Shown: positions 17,281 through 25,644 of the stretch, piece by piece
Layout: each line of letters opens with the position of its first letter
Numbering within the stretch: the stretch's first letter is position 1
Source of the DNA: VXYL01 sp965203685
Lineage (GTDB): Bacteria; Pseudomonadota; Gammaproteobacteria; Pseudomonadales; Azotimanducaceae
Reading direction: 5' to 3'
Assembly: GCA_965203685.1 (NCBI GenBank)
Contig: OZ241908.1
Span: 4,650,001-4,714,000, forward strand
Length of the DNA: 64,000 bases
Position numbers and translations under genes: made by a program
The notes under the pieces: model-generated
The model's input: the letters and a program-made list of their open reading frames with translations, nothing else
Told to the model about the DNA's origin: nothing
The model's database searches: none

Positions 17281-17400
17281 GACTGGACTCCCCTCGAACG
17301 GCGCCGTTGGGGCATCACGACCGAGTCGTGTGGCGACCGGTGGCGCGAACGAGTACGATACTAGCGGTTTTTCGGCCGTTGAGCGGTTCCGGAGGGGGAC

Positions 17401-17889
17401 ATGAGAATTCGCATCCAGCCAACCGTGGCGGCGCTGGCCTTCGTCGGTGCAGTCGTGACCGGGTCCACGACCTCGGCACACCACGCCTTCTCGGCGGAAT
17501 TCGATGCCAACCTTCCCATCCGGGTGCAGGGCGAAATCGTCCAGGTCGACTGGATCAATCCGCACGCCTGGGTGCACGTGGCGCACGTCAAGGAAGACGG
17601 CTCGAAACAGGTTTGGCAGCTTGAGGCCGGCACCCCCAATACGCTGCTCCGTCGCGGCATGACCCGCACGCTCTTGCAGCCCGGCACCGAGGTCGTCGTG
17701 CGTGGCTACCAGAGCAAGGATCAGATCTGCGTACCGATCTGTTCGGGCAGCGGCCGGGACATCCAATTCCCGGACGGGCGCAAGTTCTTCATGGGGTCAT
17801 CCGGCACAGGGGCACCCCGCGATGGGGCCGATCCGCGCGAACCGGCCCGGGCGGAAGATACGAATCTCCCGGCGGAAGAAGAGGGCTAG
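17401..17889 (+). CDS. DUF6152-family secreted protein
   Basis: A 162-residue protein with a signal peptide (cleavage near TSA-HHAF). The mature start HHAFSAEFDANLPI and the segment VQVDWINPHAWVHV are hallmarks of DUF6152, a periplasmic family of unknown function with a small beta-barrel-like fold. An acidic, low-complexity tail (AEDTNLPAEEEG) is extra. DUF6152 genes are often found near secreted proteins of the type encoded just downstream on the other strand, so these may act together, although they are not one transcript here. Confidence 0.85.
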   Translation: MRIRIQPTVAALAFVGAVVTGSTTSAHHAFSAEFDANLPIRVQGEIVQVDWINPHAWVHVAHVKEDGSKQVWQLEAGTPNTLLRRGMTRTLLQPGTEVVVRGYQSKDQICVPICSGSGRDIQFPDGRKFFMGSSGTGAPRDGADPREPARAEDTNLPAEEEG

Positions 17890-17904
17890 TCGCTAGCTCA
17901 ACAG

Positions 17905-17947
17905 AACGCCTAGCGTCTCCGCGCGTCCGCAAGCGCGAATAGGCGTT
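17905..17947. terminator. stem-loop between convergent genes
   Basis: An 8-bp perfect stem (AACGCCTA with TAGGCGTT) encloses a GC-rich loop that itself contains CGCG/CGCG pairing. It sits between the stops at 17889 and 17951. No long T run follows, so it may be a Rho-assisted or bidirectional transcript end rather than a classic intrinsic terminator. Confidence 0.5.
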
Positions 17948-17950
17948 AGC

Positions 17951-19006
17951 CTATTCGCCTTCGCCGGATTCCTTCAGAAGCTCTTCTTTTCTGGGCAGCC
18001 CCCGGTACCAGGACGGCAACCAACCCTCTGCGTCGGGCTTACCGTCGCGTTCTTCCTTGCGTGCCCCGGCGAGCATGAGATGCATGGCCCGATTGCCCTC
18101 GTGGCAGGCGTATTCGTAGATCTCATCGTCCGTCCGGCGCATATCCTGCACGGTCGACCACTTGCCCTCGAACGACTCCAAGTCGTCCACGGTGTACTCG
18201 TAACGCAAGGCGTCGGCGTCGATCCGCGTGAAGCGCTCGGTCAGGATCATGTTCGGGCCGGAACCGGAGAAGCTGGTTTCGGGCCGGAAGTTCTTGGTCT
18301 CGACCACCAGCGTGTTGCCTTCCCAGCGCCCGCGGGAGTCTCCCTTCCAGAGACGAACGTTGTCCGGGACGTGGTCGCTGTTGTCGGTCGGGATGACGCG
18401 ATGGTCGTTGACCATCTCGTTGAGGATGGCGACGTAGCCGGGCGACTGCACGACCCGCATCATGTTGTTGTAGGCGCCGGAACTCATCGGCGGGCCGGAG
18501 TTGAAGCCCACCAGGCAACGGGTGGCGGGCGGGCGATCCCGAGCGGTGATCGGTCGCTTTTCCCAGATCTCGCGGTTCTCAGCCTGGCGCATCCTCGCGA
18601 ACATCGTGAGCGGCGGCCTGCGGCCGTCCGGCGGGTCCACGATCAAGGACGTGCGGCGTGTTCCCGACACCTTGGTGCCCACGTCGATGAAGATGAAGTC
18701 GTAGCCGACGTCGACATCGCCCTGGCTCGGCTCGTCGGACGCCTCGCGCGCCAAGGCCGCTTCATGGCCCTTGCGCGTGTTCTCCTCGAGTTCGGCGATC
18801 TCCTCTTCGGTGAGGAACTCCTTGTCCTTGAACCGTTCGGGGCGGTTCATGGGTGTCATGGTGCGGAAGTCCCACGTGCCTTGCAGGTCCGGGACACCCC
18901 AGGACGTCTTCATCGACGTGGATTCCGCATCCTCGCTTGCCAGCATTGGCGCGGCGGCAATCGTTAACGCAGCAACCGCGCCGCGGGTAATCGTTGAGAT
19001 GGCCAT
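17951..19006 (-). CDS. secreted protein of unknown function (homologue of the next upstream gene)
   Basis: A 351-residue exported protein with a Sec-type signal (AVAALTIAAAPMLAS). An excellent ribosome site GGGAGG precedes ATG 19006. The mature part begins PDLQGTWDFRTMTP and continues with LTERFTRIDADALRYEYTV and WEGNTLVVET. The same landmarks occur in the gene at 19044-19874, so the two form a family within this locus. No catalytic motif is recognised. The repeated beta-strand pattern suggests a calycin- or barrel-like fold. The Lys/Glu-rich C terminus is poorly conserved. Confidence 0.75.
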   Translation of the reverse strand: MAISTITRGAVAALTIAAAPMLASEDAESTSMKTSWGVPDLQGTWDFRTMTPMNRPERFKDKEFLTEEEIAELEENTRKGHEAALAREASDEPSQGDVDVGYDFIFIDVGTKVSGTRRTSLIVDPPDGRRPPLTMFARMRQAENREIWEKRPITARDRPPATRCLVGFNSGPPMSSGAYNNMMRVVQSPGYVAILNEMVNDHRVIPTDNSDHVPDNVRLWKGDSRGRWEGNTLVVETKNFRPETSFSGSGPNMILTERFTRIDADALRYEYTVDDLESFEGKWSTVQDMRRTDDEIYEYACHEGNRAMHLMLAGARKEERDGKPDAEGWLPSWYRGLPRKEELLKESGEGE

Positions 19007-19043
19007 ATCGTTAACCTCCCTCGTTGGCGACCGTCGGGTCGCG

Positions 19044-19874
19044 TTACTGCACGCCTTCCGGGTACAAGTGACCGAACGTCGCGTACTCCGCGAACTCGAC
19101 GCACTTGAACTCGAGGAGTTGCGCACCGGGTTCTAGCCGCCGGTACAACTGCATGCTGATCGTCCACGGCGCCGTGAAGATAGTCGGATCTTCGATTGTC
19201 GCCTCGTACTGCAAGGTATCCGGACCCGTGCGCGTATAGCGCTCGGTCACCTTGAGATCAGCGGTGTGGAAGTTGCCCGAGCTGTCGAACCACGTGTCGG
19301 CAACCTGCGCCGTCACATCGACAACCAGGGTGTCCCCTTCGAAACGGCCCAGCGAATAGCCCATCCACGCCGGCAACTCCGCCTCGGTGCCTGGGCGGTT
19401 CAAGTGGATGATGCGCGTTGAACTGGTGAACTCATACGCAGCGAAAATGGCGTCCTTCGATTGCACGAACTGGAACGGGAACGGCATGTACGTTGCACGG
19501 GGGATGCCGGGCATGTAGCACTTCACGGCCGGGTCGCGTCGCACCCAGTCGGCGCGGTTTTCATCACGCTGGGCGAGCGCCTCCGGGGTGTAGGGGATCG
19601 TGCCGCCCACGACCACGCTGCGACCCGCCGGGATGGCGCCCAAGGCACCCATCAGCGGTGCTGGGCCCTGCCGTGCCGCGTGGTCCTCGAGATCCCAATG
19701 GGCCGCGCCGAGCGCTTGCCAGATGCCGTTGTAGTCCGGGTCGCCGTCCGGCGTTTTCGGAACGACGTACCCGCCGGCTTCGGGGTCGGGACCGGGCGGA
19801 GGCTGTGGAGCACAAGCTGCTGCCAAGGCCAGCGCGAGCACCACGCCGGATACCGAGTAGAACAGTCGGCTCAT
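19044..19874 (-). CDS. lipoprotein of unknown function (same family as neighbour)
   Basis: A 276-residue lipoprotein (lipobox LALAAAC) behind ribosome site GGGGGAGG at ATG 19874. The landmarks PDYNGIWQA, GRFEGDTLVVDV, VTERYTRTGPDTLQYEATI and TISMQLYRR line up in order with those of the downstream neighbour. It is shorter and lacks that protein's C-terminal extension. It is the first gene of a two-gene minus-strand operon, with 37 bases between stop and next start. The cell-envelope location is inferred from the lipobox; the substrate or partner is unknown. Confidence 0.75.
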   Translation of the reverse strand: MSRLFYSVSGVVLALALAAACAPQPPPGPDPEAGGYVVPKTPDGDPDYNGIWQALGAAHWDLEDHAARQGPAPLMGALGAIPAGRSVVVGGTIPYTPEALAQRDENRADWVRRDPAVKCYMPGIPRATYMPFPFQFVQSKDAIFAAYEFTSSTRIIHLNRPGTEAELPAWMGYSLGRFEGDTLVVDVTAQVADTWFDSSGNFHTADLKVTERYTRTGPDTLQYEATIEDPTIFTAPWTISMQLYRRLEPGAQLLEFKCVEFAEYATFGHLYPEGVQ

Positions 19875-20020
19875 AACCTCCCCCGTCGTGAAACCGTCCA
19901 TCGAGCCTACTACAAACCCAAACACGCTGCTCGATCTGGCCCACGACCCCGGCCTACTGGCCGACGTCAGCAGCCCGTCGGGCGGGCCGGTGTACACTCC
20001 GCGCCTTTTGGGAGGTAGCC

Positions 20021-20695
20021 ATGCCCGAACTCGCAACCTACGAATTGCTCGACCATGTGGCGGTGGTGGCCTTGGACGACGGCAAGGCCAACGCCTTCAG
20101 CCCGGACATGATCGCAACGGTCAACGGCTTGCTCGACCGGGCCGAGACGGAGGCCAAGGCGGTCGTGCTGACCGGTCGAGCCGGGCTCTTCTCGGGCGGC
20201 TTCGACCTGCGGGTCATTCGCGGCGACGATCCGGAAGCCGCGCGCAACATGAGCCTGGGTGGCGCACGGTTGATGATGCGGCTCTATGGTCTGCCGCTGC
20301 CGCTGGTGATCGCGGCCAGCGGCCACGCGATCGCGCTGGGTGCCTTCTGCTTGCTGACCGCCGACTACCGCATCGGCACCGCCGGTGACTTCCGCATCGG
20401 CTTGAACGAAACCGCCATCGGTATGAGCCTGCCGCCGTTCGGGCTGATGCTCGCCAGTGAGCGGCTGTCCAAGCGCTACGTGACGCGTGCCGCGATCGCG
20501 GCGACCTTGTTCTCACCCGAGGAAGCCAAGGACGCGGGCTTCCTGGACGAGGTGGTTGCGGCGGACGAGTTGAAGAATGCGGCCTTAGGCGCGGCTCGCG
20601 GGTTCCTGGACCTCGACGGCAGTGCCTATGCCGCGGTCAAGCAAGGCCTGCGCGGCGACTCCATCAAGGCGGTGCTCGCCGGACTGGAGGGCTAG
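20021..20695 (+). CDS. crotonase/enoyl-CoA hydratase-isomerase family protein
   Basis: A 224-residue crotonase-fold protein. The first oxyanion-hole segment is GLFSGGFDLRVI, and the second region IAASGHAIALGAFCLLTADYR carries the conserved GxxxGxG-like helix start. The C-terminal helical tail is short, making it smaller than typical hydratases (about 260 residues). The usual catalytic glutamates are not obvious, so the activity (hydratase, isomerase, hydrolase) is undecided. GGGAGG precedes ATG 20021. Confidence 0.88.
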   Translation: MPELATYELLDHVAVVALDDGKANAFSPDMIATVNGLLDRAETEAKAVVLTGRAGLFSGGFDLRVIRGDDPEAARNMSLGGARLMMRLYGLPLPLVIAASGHAIALGAFCLLTADYRIGTAGDFRIGLNETAIGMSLPPFGLMLASERLSKRYVTRAAIAATLFSPEEAKDAGFLDEVVAADELKNAALGAARGFLDLDGSAYAAVKQGLRGDSIKAVLAGLEG

Positions 20696-20740
20696 GGTTG
20701 CGCCTTCCCGGGTAAGGCCAAGGACCTGTTCGTGGCCAGA

Positions 20741-20801
20741 ATGGCGGATGCGAACCGCAAGCGGTTGCGAACCGCAAGCGGTTCGTGGACGTCCGCGTAC
20801 C
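20741..20801 (+). repeat. dispersed palindromic repeat, copy C, with an internal tandem duplication
   Basis: It lies between the convergent stops at 20695 and 20808. The left end is ATGGCGGATGCGAACCGCAA and the right end GGACGTCCGCGTACC. The 17-base unit GCGAACCGCAAGCGGTT is present twice in direct tandem. The unit itself contains AACCGC/GCGGTT pairing, so each copy can form its own small hairpin. Confidence 0.8.
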
Positions 20802-20807
20802 GGCCCC

Positions 20808-21638
20808 TTAGTAGAAGGCGAACAGCCGCATTTCGCAGCTATGCCGAGGCGCCGCGCTCGGCTGCGGCTCAGGCAACTCGAACGCGGTGTGCAACGTATA
20901 GCGTGCACGACCGTCGGTCGCGGAGTCGTAAACCTTGAACATCAGCACCTCGTCCGGCGCCATGAACGGGTAGTAGAAGAACTGGTGGCGCGGACTGTAG
21001 AGCGCACGCCAGGTCTCGCCCACCCGGCCGGGGGCCGTGCGCGGCACCGGCACCAGGTCGTCGGCCTTCACGGTGCGCGCATCGGCGATGGCAATCGGGT
21101 CGGATTCGATGGGTCGTCCGATTGGCCGCCACGCCTGAATGATGGCGAAACGCCGCTCGAGTAGTTCGTCGGCTTCGTCCGGCAGCAGGTCCCGCACGCG
21201 TTTGCGCGCCGACCAGTGCGTATAGTCGTTGTGCACACCGCGTGCCGGTGGCTTCAGGCCGGTGCTTCGACGCACGTCCGGGTCGCCGTGTCGAACAGTG
21301 TGATCGAAGATGTGGATTCGGCTCGCCCCGGTGCACCGCTCGGCGACATCGGCCATCACCGGGTAGTACACCCGCGTGACACTTGCGGGGTCGAGAAAGT
21401 CGATCGGCGGTAAGGGGCTCGGCCGAAGCTCGAAGCCGTGAACGTCCAGTGAAATCTTCTCTGGCCATGTGCGGCCATCGAACACCGTCATCTCGTGCTT
21501 GGCCGACCCGCCGCCGCGGTTTCGACCTTCCGATCCGGGAGTAGCCAGTTCGTAGTAGTACTTGTCACCCCCGGGTGCGGCGTAGGCAAGCAAGGCGCGG
21601 ACGCTCGATGGCTCCAACGTCGTTGCGGGTTCGGACAT
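20808..21638 (-). CDS. CmcJ/NvfI-type oxidoreductase
   Basis: A 276-residue protein of the CmcJ/NvfI family (2-oxoglutarate/Fe-type oxygenase-like, related to GA4 desaturase). Hallmarks are VHNDYTHWSARKRV, FAIIQAWRPIGRPIESDP, APGRVGETWRALYSPRHQFFYYPFMAPDEVLMFKVYDS and a C terminus with LHTAFELPEP. The H-x-D of HNDYTH and the later HTAFE histidine are likely iron ligands, with R in the closing segment for the cosubstrate. Family members act in secondary-metabolite or xenobiotic pathways; the substrate here is unknown. The gene is alone on its strand. Confidence 0.85.
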   Translation of the reverse strand: MSEPATTLEPSSVRALLAYAAPGGDKYYYELATPGSEGRNRGGGSAKHEMTVFDGRTWPEKISLDVHGFELRPSPLPPIDFLDPASVTRVYYPVMADVAERCTGASRIHIFDHTVRHGDPDVRRSTGLKPPARGVHNDYTHWSARKRVRDLLPDEADELLERRFAIIQAWRPIGRPIESDPIAIADARTVKADDLVPVPRTAPGRVGETWRALYSPRHQFFYYPFMAPDEVLMFKVYDSATDGRARYTLHTAFELPEPQPSAAPRHSCEMRLFAFY

Positions 21639-21690
21639 GATGGTTCCCTAGGCGACCGACGGTGAGATTATAGGCAGAACCACTTCCAAT

Positions 21691-21719
21691 GACGGTGCGG
21701 GCACGTCCACGTCCGCACA
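21691..21719 (-). repeat. dispersed palindromic repeat, copy F (inverted)
   Basis: Read on the minus strand this is TGCGGACGTGGACGTGCCC then GCACCGTC, which matches copy D (TGCGGACGAGGACGTCCGC then GCACCGTC) over nearly its whole length. It is the only copy in the opposite orientation, and it lies in a divergent intergenic region between the CmcJ-like gene and vapB rather than between two stops. Confidence 0.6.
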
Positions 21720-21818
21720 GCGCTTGCGGCTGTACGTCAGGCACACCGCGCGGCCGCTCGAGGCGCCGATTCGAAATGATACTATGCAGCTTTCATGCTA
21801 CACGTAGTGAAGAACGCG

Positions 21819-22073
21819 ATGGCGCTTAACATCAGGAACCGAACCACCGAGGAGCTCGCGGCCACCTTGGCCGATCTCACCGGCGAGACGAAGACCCAGG
21901 CCGTGACCCAAGCATTGCGAGACCGCCTGGTAAAGATCCGCCGGCAACGTACCGGGCGCAACCTCCGCGCTGAGCTTGACGAGATCGCACTACACTGCGC
22001 GTCCCTACCGATTCTCGACAACCGTGAACCCGATGACATTCTCGGCTACGACGAACACGGATTGCCGACCTGA
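21819..22073 (+). CDS. vapB: VapB-type antitoxin (ribbon-helix-helix)
   Basis: An 84-residue antitoxin of the VapB family with an Rv0623-like N terminus. MALNIRNRTTEELAATLADL forms the DNA-binding ribbon-helix-helix, and the acidic C terminus (NREPDDILGYDEHGLPT) is the toxin-neutralising tail. Its stop overlaps the toxin start by one base (TGATG). The complex normally represses its own promoter, which should lie in 21720-21818. An in-frame upstream ATG at 21795 is less likely. Confidence 0.88.
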   Translation: MALNIRNRTTEELAATLADLTGETKTQAVTQALRDRLVKIRRQRTGRNLRAELDEIALHCASLPILDNREPDDILGYDEHGLPT

Positions 22074-22495
22074 TGGTGATCGATACATCCGCCTTGATAG
22101 CCGTCCTTCAGGACGAGCCTGAGCGGAGTGCGTTTAACCAAGTCATGGAGGCCGCGGATACGCTCACTCTGTCGGTTGCGTCATTCCTCGAGGCATCTAT
22201 TGTCATCGAATCCCGCCGCGGTCCGGATGGCGTGCGCGACCTCGACCTGCTCATCGCCAAGGCAGGTATCGAGCTGGTGCCGGTGGATGCGGACCAAGCC
22301 TACATTGCCCGCACGGCGTTCCGCACTTACGGCAAAGGCCGCCACCCCGCCGGGCTCAATTTCGGTGACTGCTTCGCGTACGCATTGGCGAGAACTTCGG
22401 GCGAACCTCTGTTGTTCAAGGGGTCGGACTTCCCATTGACGGACATCACGAGGGTGCCGACAGACCGCGGGCTCGTCACCGACTCCGGTTGTTGA
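22073..22495 (+). CDS. vapC: VapC-type PIN-domain toxin
   Basis: A 140-residue PIN-domain ribonuclease. The acidic site residues D4 (MVIDTSALIA), E40 (FLEAS), D99 (NFGDCFAYALA) and D119 (KGSDF) are all present, so it should be active. VapC toxins usually cleave tRNA or rRNA and are held off by the neighbouring VapB. Translation is coupled to the antitoxin. Convergent with the unknown gene at 22531. Confidence 0.9.
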   Translation: MVIDTSALIAVLQDEPERSAFNQVMEAADTLTLSVASFLEASIVIESRRGPDGVRDLDLLIAKAGIELVPVDADQAYIARTAFRTYGKGRHPAGLNFGDCFAYALARTSGEPLLFKGSDFPLTDITRVPTDRGLVTDSGC

Positions 22496-22530
22496 CGACG
22501 TCATGCGCAGCCCAACGGCGCGCTGGCTGT

Positions 22531-23043
22531 CTACTGCAACCCCAAGGGTACGACCTTGACTTCGCCGACCGTCTCGCAGGTGTGATTGCCGGGGCAATGG
22601 AAGAACACGTAGCGGTGTTTCGCGGTGACTGCGGCCACTTTGGCAATGTCTCTGTTTTTCTTTCCGTTCGACGATGGGCTCGTCGCGGAAAACACCTCTG
22701 CGACCACCGAACCGTCAAGCGACTCGATGTCGGAACCCGGCGCGGTTCCCAGGTTCACCCGAAAGCGACGGACCTCGGGGTGATGGTCAAGGAGGTACTC
22801 GACAGCCCGGACGCTCACCAAAGCAGTGAAGGTCTGGTTCACCTGCTCGATCAGATTGAGACACCGAGTCGGATCCAGAGGGTCACGACCGATTTTGCGG
22901 AACTTGACGGCTTCAAGCAGTCGGAGTGCGTCACCCTGTTCCGCAAGCCCTTGAACAGCCGACAGCGCATACTCTGACGCGCGTCGGATCTCCAGTTCGA
23001 GAGCTTGAGTGTCTGCCCGGCTGGCCAACTCCCTTGTTTTCAT
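22531..23043 (-). CDS. hypothetical protein, possible nuclease-like fold
   Basis: A 170-residue protein not assigned to a family. The N-terminal half is helical (LEIRRASEYALSAVQGLAEQ). The second half has strands with conserved-looking polar residues: GSDIESLDGSVVAEVFSATS, KKNRDIAKVA and HRYVFFHCPGN. A D...E-V-F pattern followed by KK recalls PD-(D/E)xK endonucleases, but this is only a resemblance. It stands next to vapBC in an accessory-looking stretch. The ATG at 23043 gives a normal N terminus. Confidence 0.6.
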   Translation of the reverse strand: MKTRELASRADTQALELEIRRASEYALSAVQGLAEQGDALRLLEAVKFRKIGRDPLDPTRCLNLIEQVNQTFTALVSVRAVEYLLDHHPEVRRFRVNLGTAPGSDIESLDGSVVAEVFSATSPSSNGKKNRDIAKVAAVTAKHRYVFFHCPGNHTCETVGEVKVVPLGLQ

Positions 23044-23088
23044 TCAGCCAATCACGCCACCATGACGAACAGTACTTAGCGAGCCCGT

Positions 23089-23595
23089 CTACACCGAACG
23101 GTAGATCTTGCCGCGTTGCTTTACCGGATCGAGAAGCGACCAATCGCCCTGTTCCACCTCGAACCCTTGTGGGAACGGTGGCCGGGGTTCCATCTCCAGG
23201 GACCGCATGACGCGGTCGTCGCGGTAGTAGCACTGTAGGATGATGCTGATCAACGTGCGTTGGCCCGAGAGCGCCTGGTGGTCGAATTCCCACTCGATAT
23301 GGTCGAAGCCACCGTCCGTGTTGCTGCGCTCGACGAAGTCGGCGCGATCCGCCTCTGATAGGTCGGCGAACGGCACGCCATAGGCCGCTGTGGCCACCGT
23401 GTCCTGGAATACGAGCCCGGCGCGCACCGCCTCGTAGTACGGCCTCGCCGTGGCCAGGATGTCGGCGACGATGTCGGCATCGTCGGCCCCTGGAATGCCG
23501 TACTCGGCGCTGGCCGGGATGACGGCGCCGGCGAAGACTTGAAGCGTGGACTGCTCGGCGGCTGTGAACGGAGTGTCGGTGGCGATGTTGGTCAC
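23089..23595 (-). CDS. small (gluconate 2-dehydrogenase subunit 3-like) partner of GMC oxidoreductase
   Basis: A 168-residue helical protein similar to subunit 3 of membrane gluconate 2-dehydrogenases, which stabilises or exports the flavin subunit. It starts at GTG 23595 behind AAAGGGG, 11 bases after the stop of the GMC gene. A long open frame continuing upstream is antisense-type noise over the GMC gene. No Tat or Sec signal is apparent, unlike many relatives, so the complex may be cytoplasmic. Confidence 0.75.
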   Translation of the reverse strand: MTNIATDTPFTAAEQSTLQVFAGAVIPASAEYGIPGADDADIVADILATARPYYEAVRAGLVFQDTVATAAYGVPFADLSEADRADFVERSNTDGGFDHIEWEFDHQALSGQRTLISIILQCYYRDDRVMRSLEMEPRPPFPQGFEVEQGDWSLLDPVKQRGKIYRSV

Positions 23596-23606
23596 GACGA
23601 GCCCCT

Positions 23607-25205
23607 TTAGTCGAACAGGTTGGCAAGGCGCTTCTTCATGGAATCGGCGACGTACAGCGCCAGCGCCTGGATGGTGCGCGTCGGGTTCACGCCGGCACTC
23701 GTCACGAAGATGCTGCCGTCGACGATGAACAGGTTCTTGACGTCGTGCGCGCGTCCCCACTCGTTGACCACGGAGCGCTCGGGATGGGTCCCCATGCGCG
23801 CCGTGCCCATCAGGTGCCAGCCACCAACGCCGATGGGCGCCTCGGTGATCACGTCCACCGCGCCCGCGGCTTTCAGAACTTCGGTGCCCCTGACCACCGC
23901 GTGGTCGAGCATGCGCCGGCTGTTCTCGGACAAGGTGTAGTCGATCTTCGGTGCCGGGATGCCGTGTCCGTCCTTCAGGTTGGGATCCAATGTGACGGTG
24001 TTGTGCTCCTCGGGCAGGTCTTCGCAGATGCCCACCATGCCGGCGATGCGGTTGAACAGATCCCGGTAGCGGCTGTGGTGGTCCGCGCCCCAAGGTACGC
24101 GGCCGGAGAACATGCCGGTCATCGCGGTCGCCACGGGGCCTCGGCCGCGGTTGATCTCGTAGGTGTAGCCGCGCACGAACCCGCGGTCGAGATCGGTCTC
24201 GTAGAACTCCTGGCTCCAGATACAGACGCCTGGGCCGCGATAGCCGTCCAGCGGCTCCTCGAAGATTCCCTGAATCGATGCGTACGGGTGGAACATCAGG
24301 TTCTTGCCGACCAGTCCGCTCGAATTCGCGAGGCCGTTGGGGAAGGCAGCGGAGGTCGAGTTCAAGAGCAGGCGCGGCGTGCCCACGCCGTTGCAGGCGA
24401 CAATGACCACCTCGGCCGCCTGGAATTGCTCGACGCCCTCCCGGTCGTAGTACACGACTCCGGACGCCATGCCGTCGCTGTTCACCGTGATCTCGCGCAC
24501 CCGGCAGCGTTCGCGGACCTCGACGCCTGCGCGAATCCCGTGCGGCCAGTACGTGATGTCGGTACTCGCCTTGGCGCCTTGGGCGCAACCGCTGCCGCAG
24601 GCGCCTAGGTTGATGCACTGGTCCCGACCGTCGTACTGCGCCGTGGCGATGGCGGTGTCGGACGGCCACCAGTGCCAGCCCATCTTGTTGAAACCGCGTG
24701 CGATGGCCTGGCCCGACTTGCCGAGCGGCACGGGCGGCAACACGGCTTGCTTGGGGGGATAGGCCGGGTCGCCGCCAAGTCCCGAGACGCCCATCATGCG
24801 GTCGTTCTCGGCGTAGAACGGCTCTAGCCGTTCATAGTCGATGGGCCAATCGTCGGCGACGCCGTCCAAGCTCTTCACCCGGAAGTCCGAGGGATGGAAA
24901 CGCGGGAAGTGCCCGGCGTAGAGGATTGTGCTGCCACCGACGCCGTTGAAGTTCGCCACCGAGATCGGCGAGTTCTCGTCGTTGACCGGGTAGTCCGTCT
25001 CGCGCTTGCGCCGATTCGGGCTGATGCTCATGTCGCTAAAGGAACGAGCTTCCCAATCGCGGCCGGCACTCGGGTACTCGGCCGGATTCATCCAGTCGCC
25101 CTGTTCGAGACATACGATGCGCATGCGCGTCTCGGCCAGCGACCAGGCGACTGCGGCGCCAGAGGCGCCTGCACCCACGATCAGCACATCCACGGCATCG
25201 GTCAC
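23607..25205 (-). CDS. GMC-family FAD oxidoreductase
   Basis: A 532-residue glucose-methanol-choline oxidoreductase. The FAD fingerprint GAGASG is at residues 11-16, GVGGSTILYAGHFPRF follows, VIVACNGVGTPRLLLNS is the second signature, and GGWHLMGTARMGTHPERSVVN near the C terminus holds the catalytic histidine region. It resembles the large subunit of gluconate/2-keto-gluconate or alcohol dehydrogenases, with the small subunit encoded next. No cytochrome c subunit is adjacent, so the electron acceptor is unknown. Confidence 0.92.
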   Translation of the reverse strand: MTDAVDVLIVGAGASGAAVAWSLAETRMRIVCLEQGDWMNPAEYPSAGRDWEARSFSDMSISPNRRKRETDYPVNDENSPISVANFNGVGGSTILYAGHFPRFHPSDFRVKSLDGVADDWPIDYERLEPFYAENDRMMGVSGLGGDPAYPPKQAVLPPVPLGKSGQAIARGFNKMGWHWWPSDTAIATAQYDGRDQCINLGACGSGCAQGAKASTDITYWPHGIRAGVEVRERCRVREITVNSDGMASGVVYYDREGVEQFQAAEVVIVACNGVGTPRLLLNSTSAAFPNGLANSSGLVGKNLMFHPYASIQGIFEEPLDGYRGPGVCIWSQEFYETDLDRGFVRGYTYEINRGRGPVATAMTGMFSGRVPWGADHHSRYRDLFNRIAGMVGICEDLPEEHNTVTLDPNLKDGHGIPAPKIDYTLSENSRRMLDHAVVRGTEVLKAAGAVDVITEAPIGVGGWHLMGTARMGTHPERSVVNEWGRAHDVKNLFIVDGSIFVTSAGVNPTRTIQALALYVADSMKKRLANLFD

Positions 25206-25431
25206 CCGTCTCCCTCCCTACACGCTTACCCGTTTCAGTATGCACCGAAACGGGGTTTCCGGTACGGTGCGGCGCACATGCCGTCCGGCCCATGGGCAGC
25301 CTCGTCTTCCCGCCGCTCGTTGCCGTCGCACTGTGGTTCGCCTGTCGCGCAAGTCGGCGGACAAGGAGAGTGCGGGCTGACTTGGCGTATGCTTGCCGTC
25401 GGGCAGTGGATCCAAGGCGACAGGCCGGATC

Positions 25432-25641
25432 GTGGAACAGGAGGCTGAGAACGTAGCGAACCGGATGGCTCGGCTCGCCCGAGCGGTCGAGCGGTCGCGC
25501 ACGGAACCTGGGCCGCATCCGCGCCGTACACCCGGCGAAGAGCTTCTGGCAGTCCTCGAACTCGCTGACCAGTTCCCTAAGCCCGCCAGGGCCGAGTTGC
25601 GGTATCCCGTCCTGAAACGGCTCTTCGCCGCGCGGGAGTAG
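25432..25641 (+). CDS. small protein upstream of the nucleotidyltransferase, possible antitoxin
   Basis: A 69-residue charged helical protein starting at GTG 25432 (VEQEAENVANRM); ATG 25465 and an upstream TTG at 25393 are alternatives. It ends three bases before the next gene, and its last codons supply that gene's ribosome site (GGGAG). A small partner just ahead of an AbiEii-like nucleotidyltransferase is the layout of type IV-like toxin-antitoxin pairs. No known antitoxin domain is recognised. Confidence 0.5.
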   Translation: MEQEAENVANRMARLARAVERSRTEPGPHPRRTPGEELLAVLELADQFPKPARAELRYPVLKRLFAARE

Positions 25642-25644
25642 TCG

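Noticed and set aside
17281..17766. Upstream extension of the MBL-fold gene
   Set aside because: It runs antisense to the DUF6152 gene; the lipoprotein signal starts at 17280.
20741..20801. Tandem repeat considered as a CRISPR fragment
   Set aside because: Only two adjacent 17-base units with no spacers and no cas genes; it belongs to the dispersed repeat family.
23596..24669. Upstream extension of the small GMC subunit
   Set aside because: It overlaps the GMC gene on the same strand in another frame and lacks domain content; a good ribosome site supports GTG 23595.
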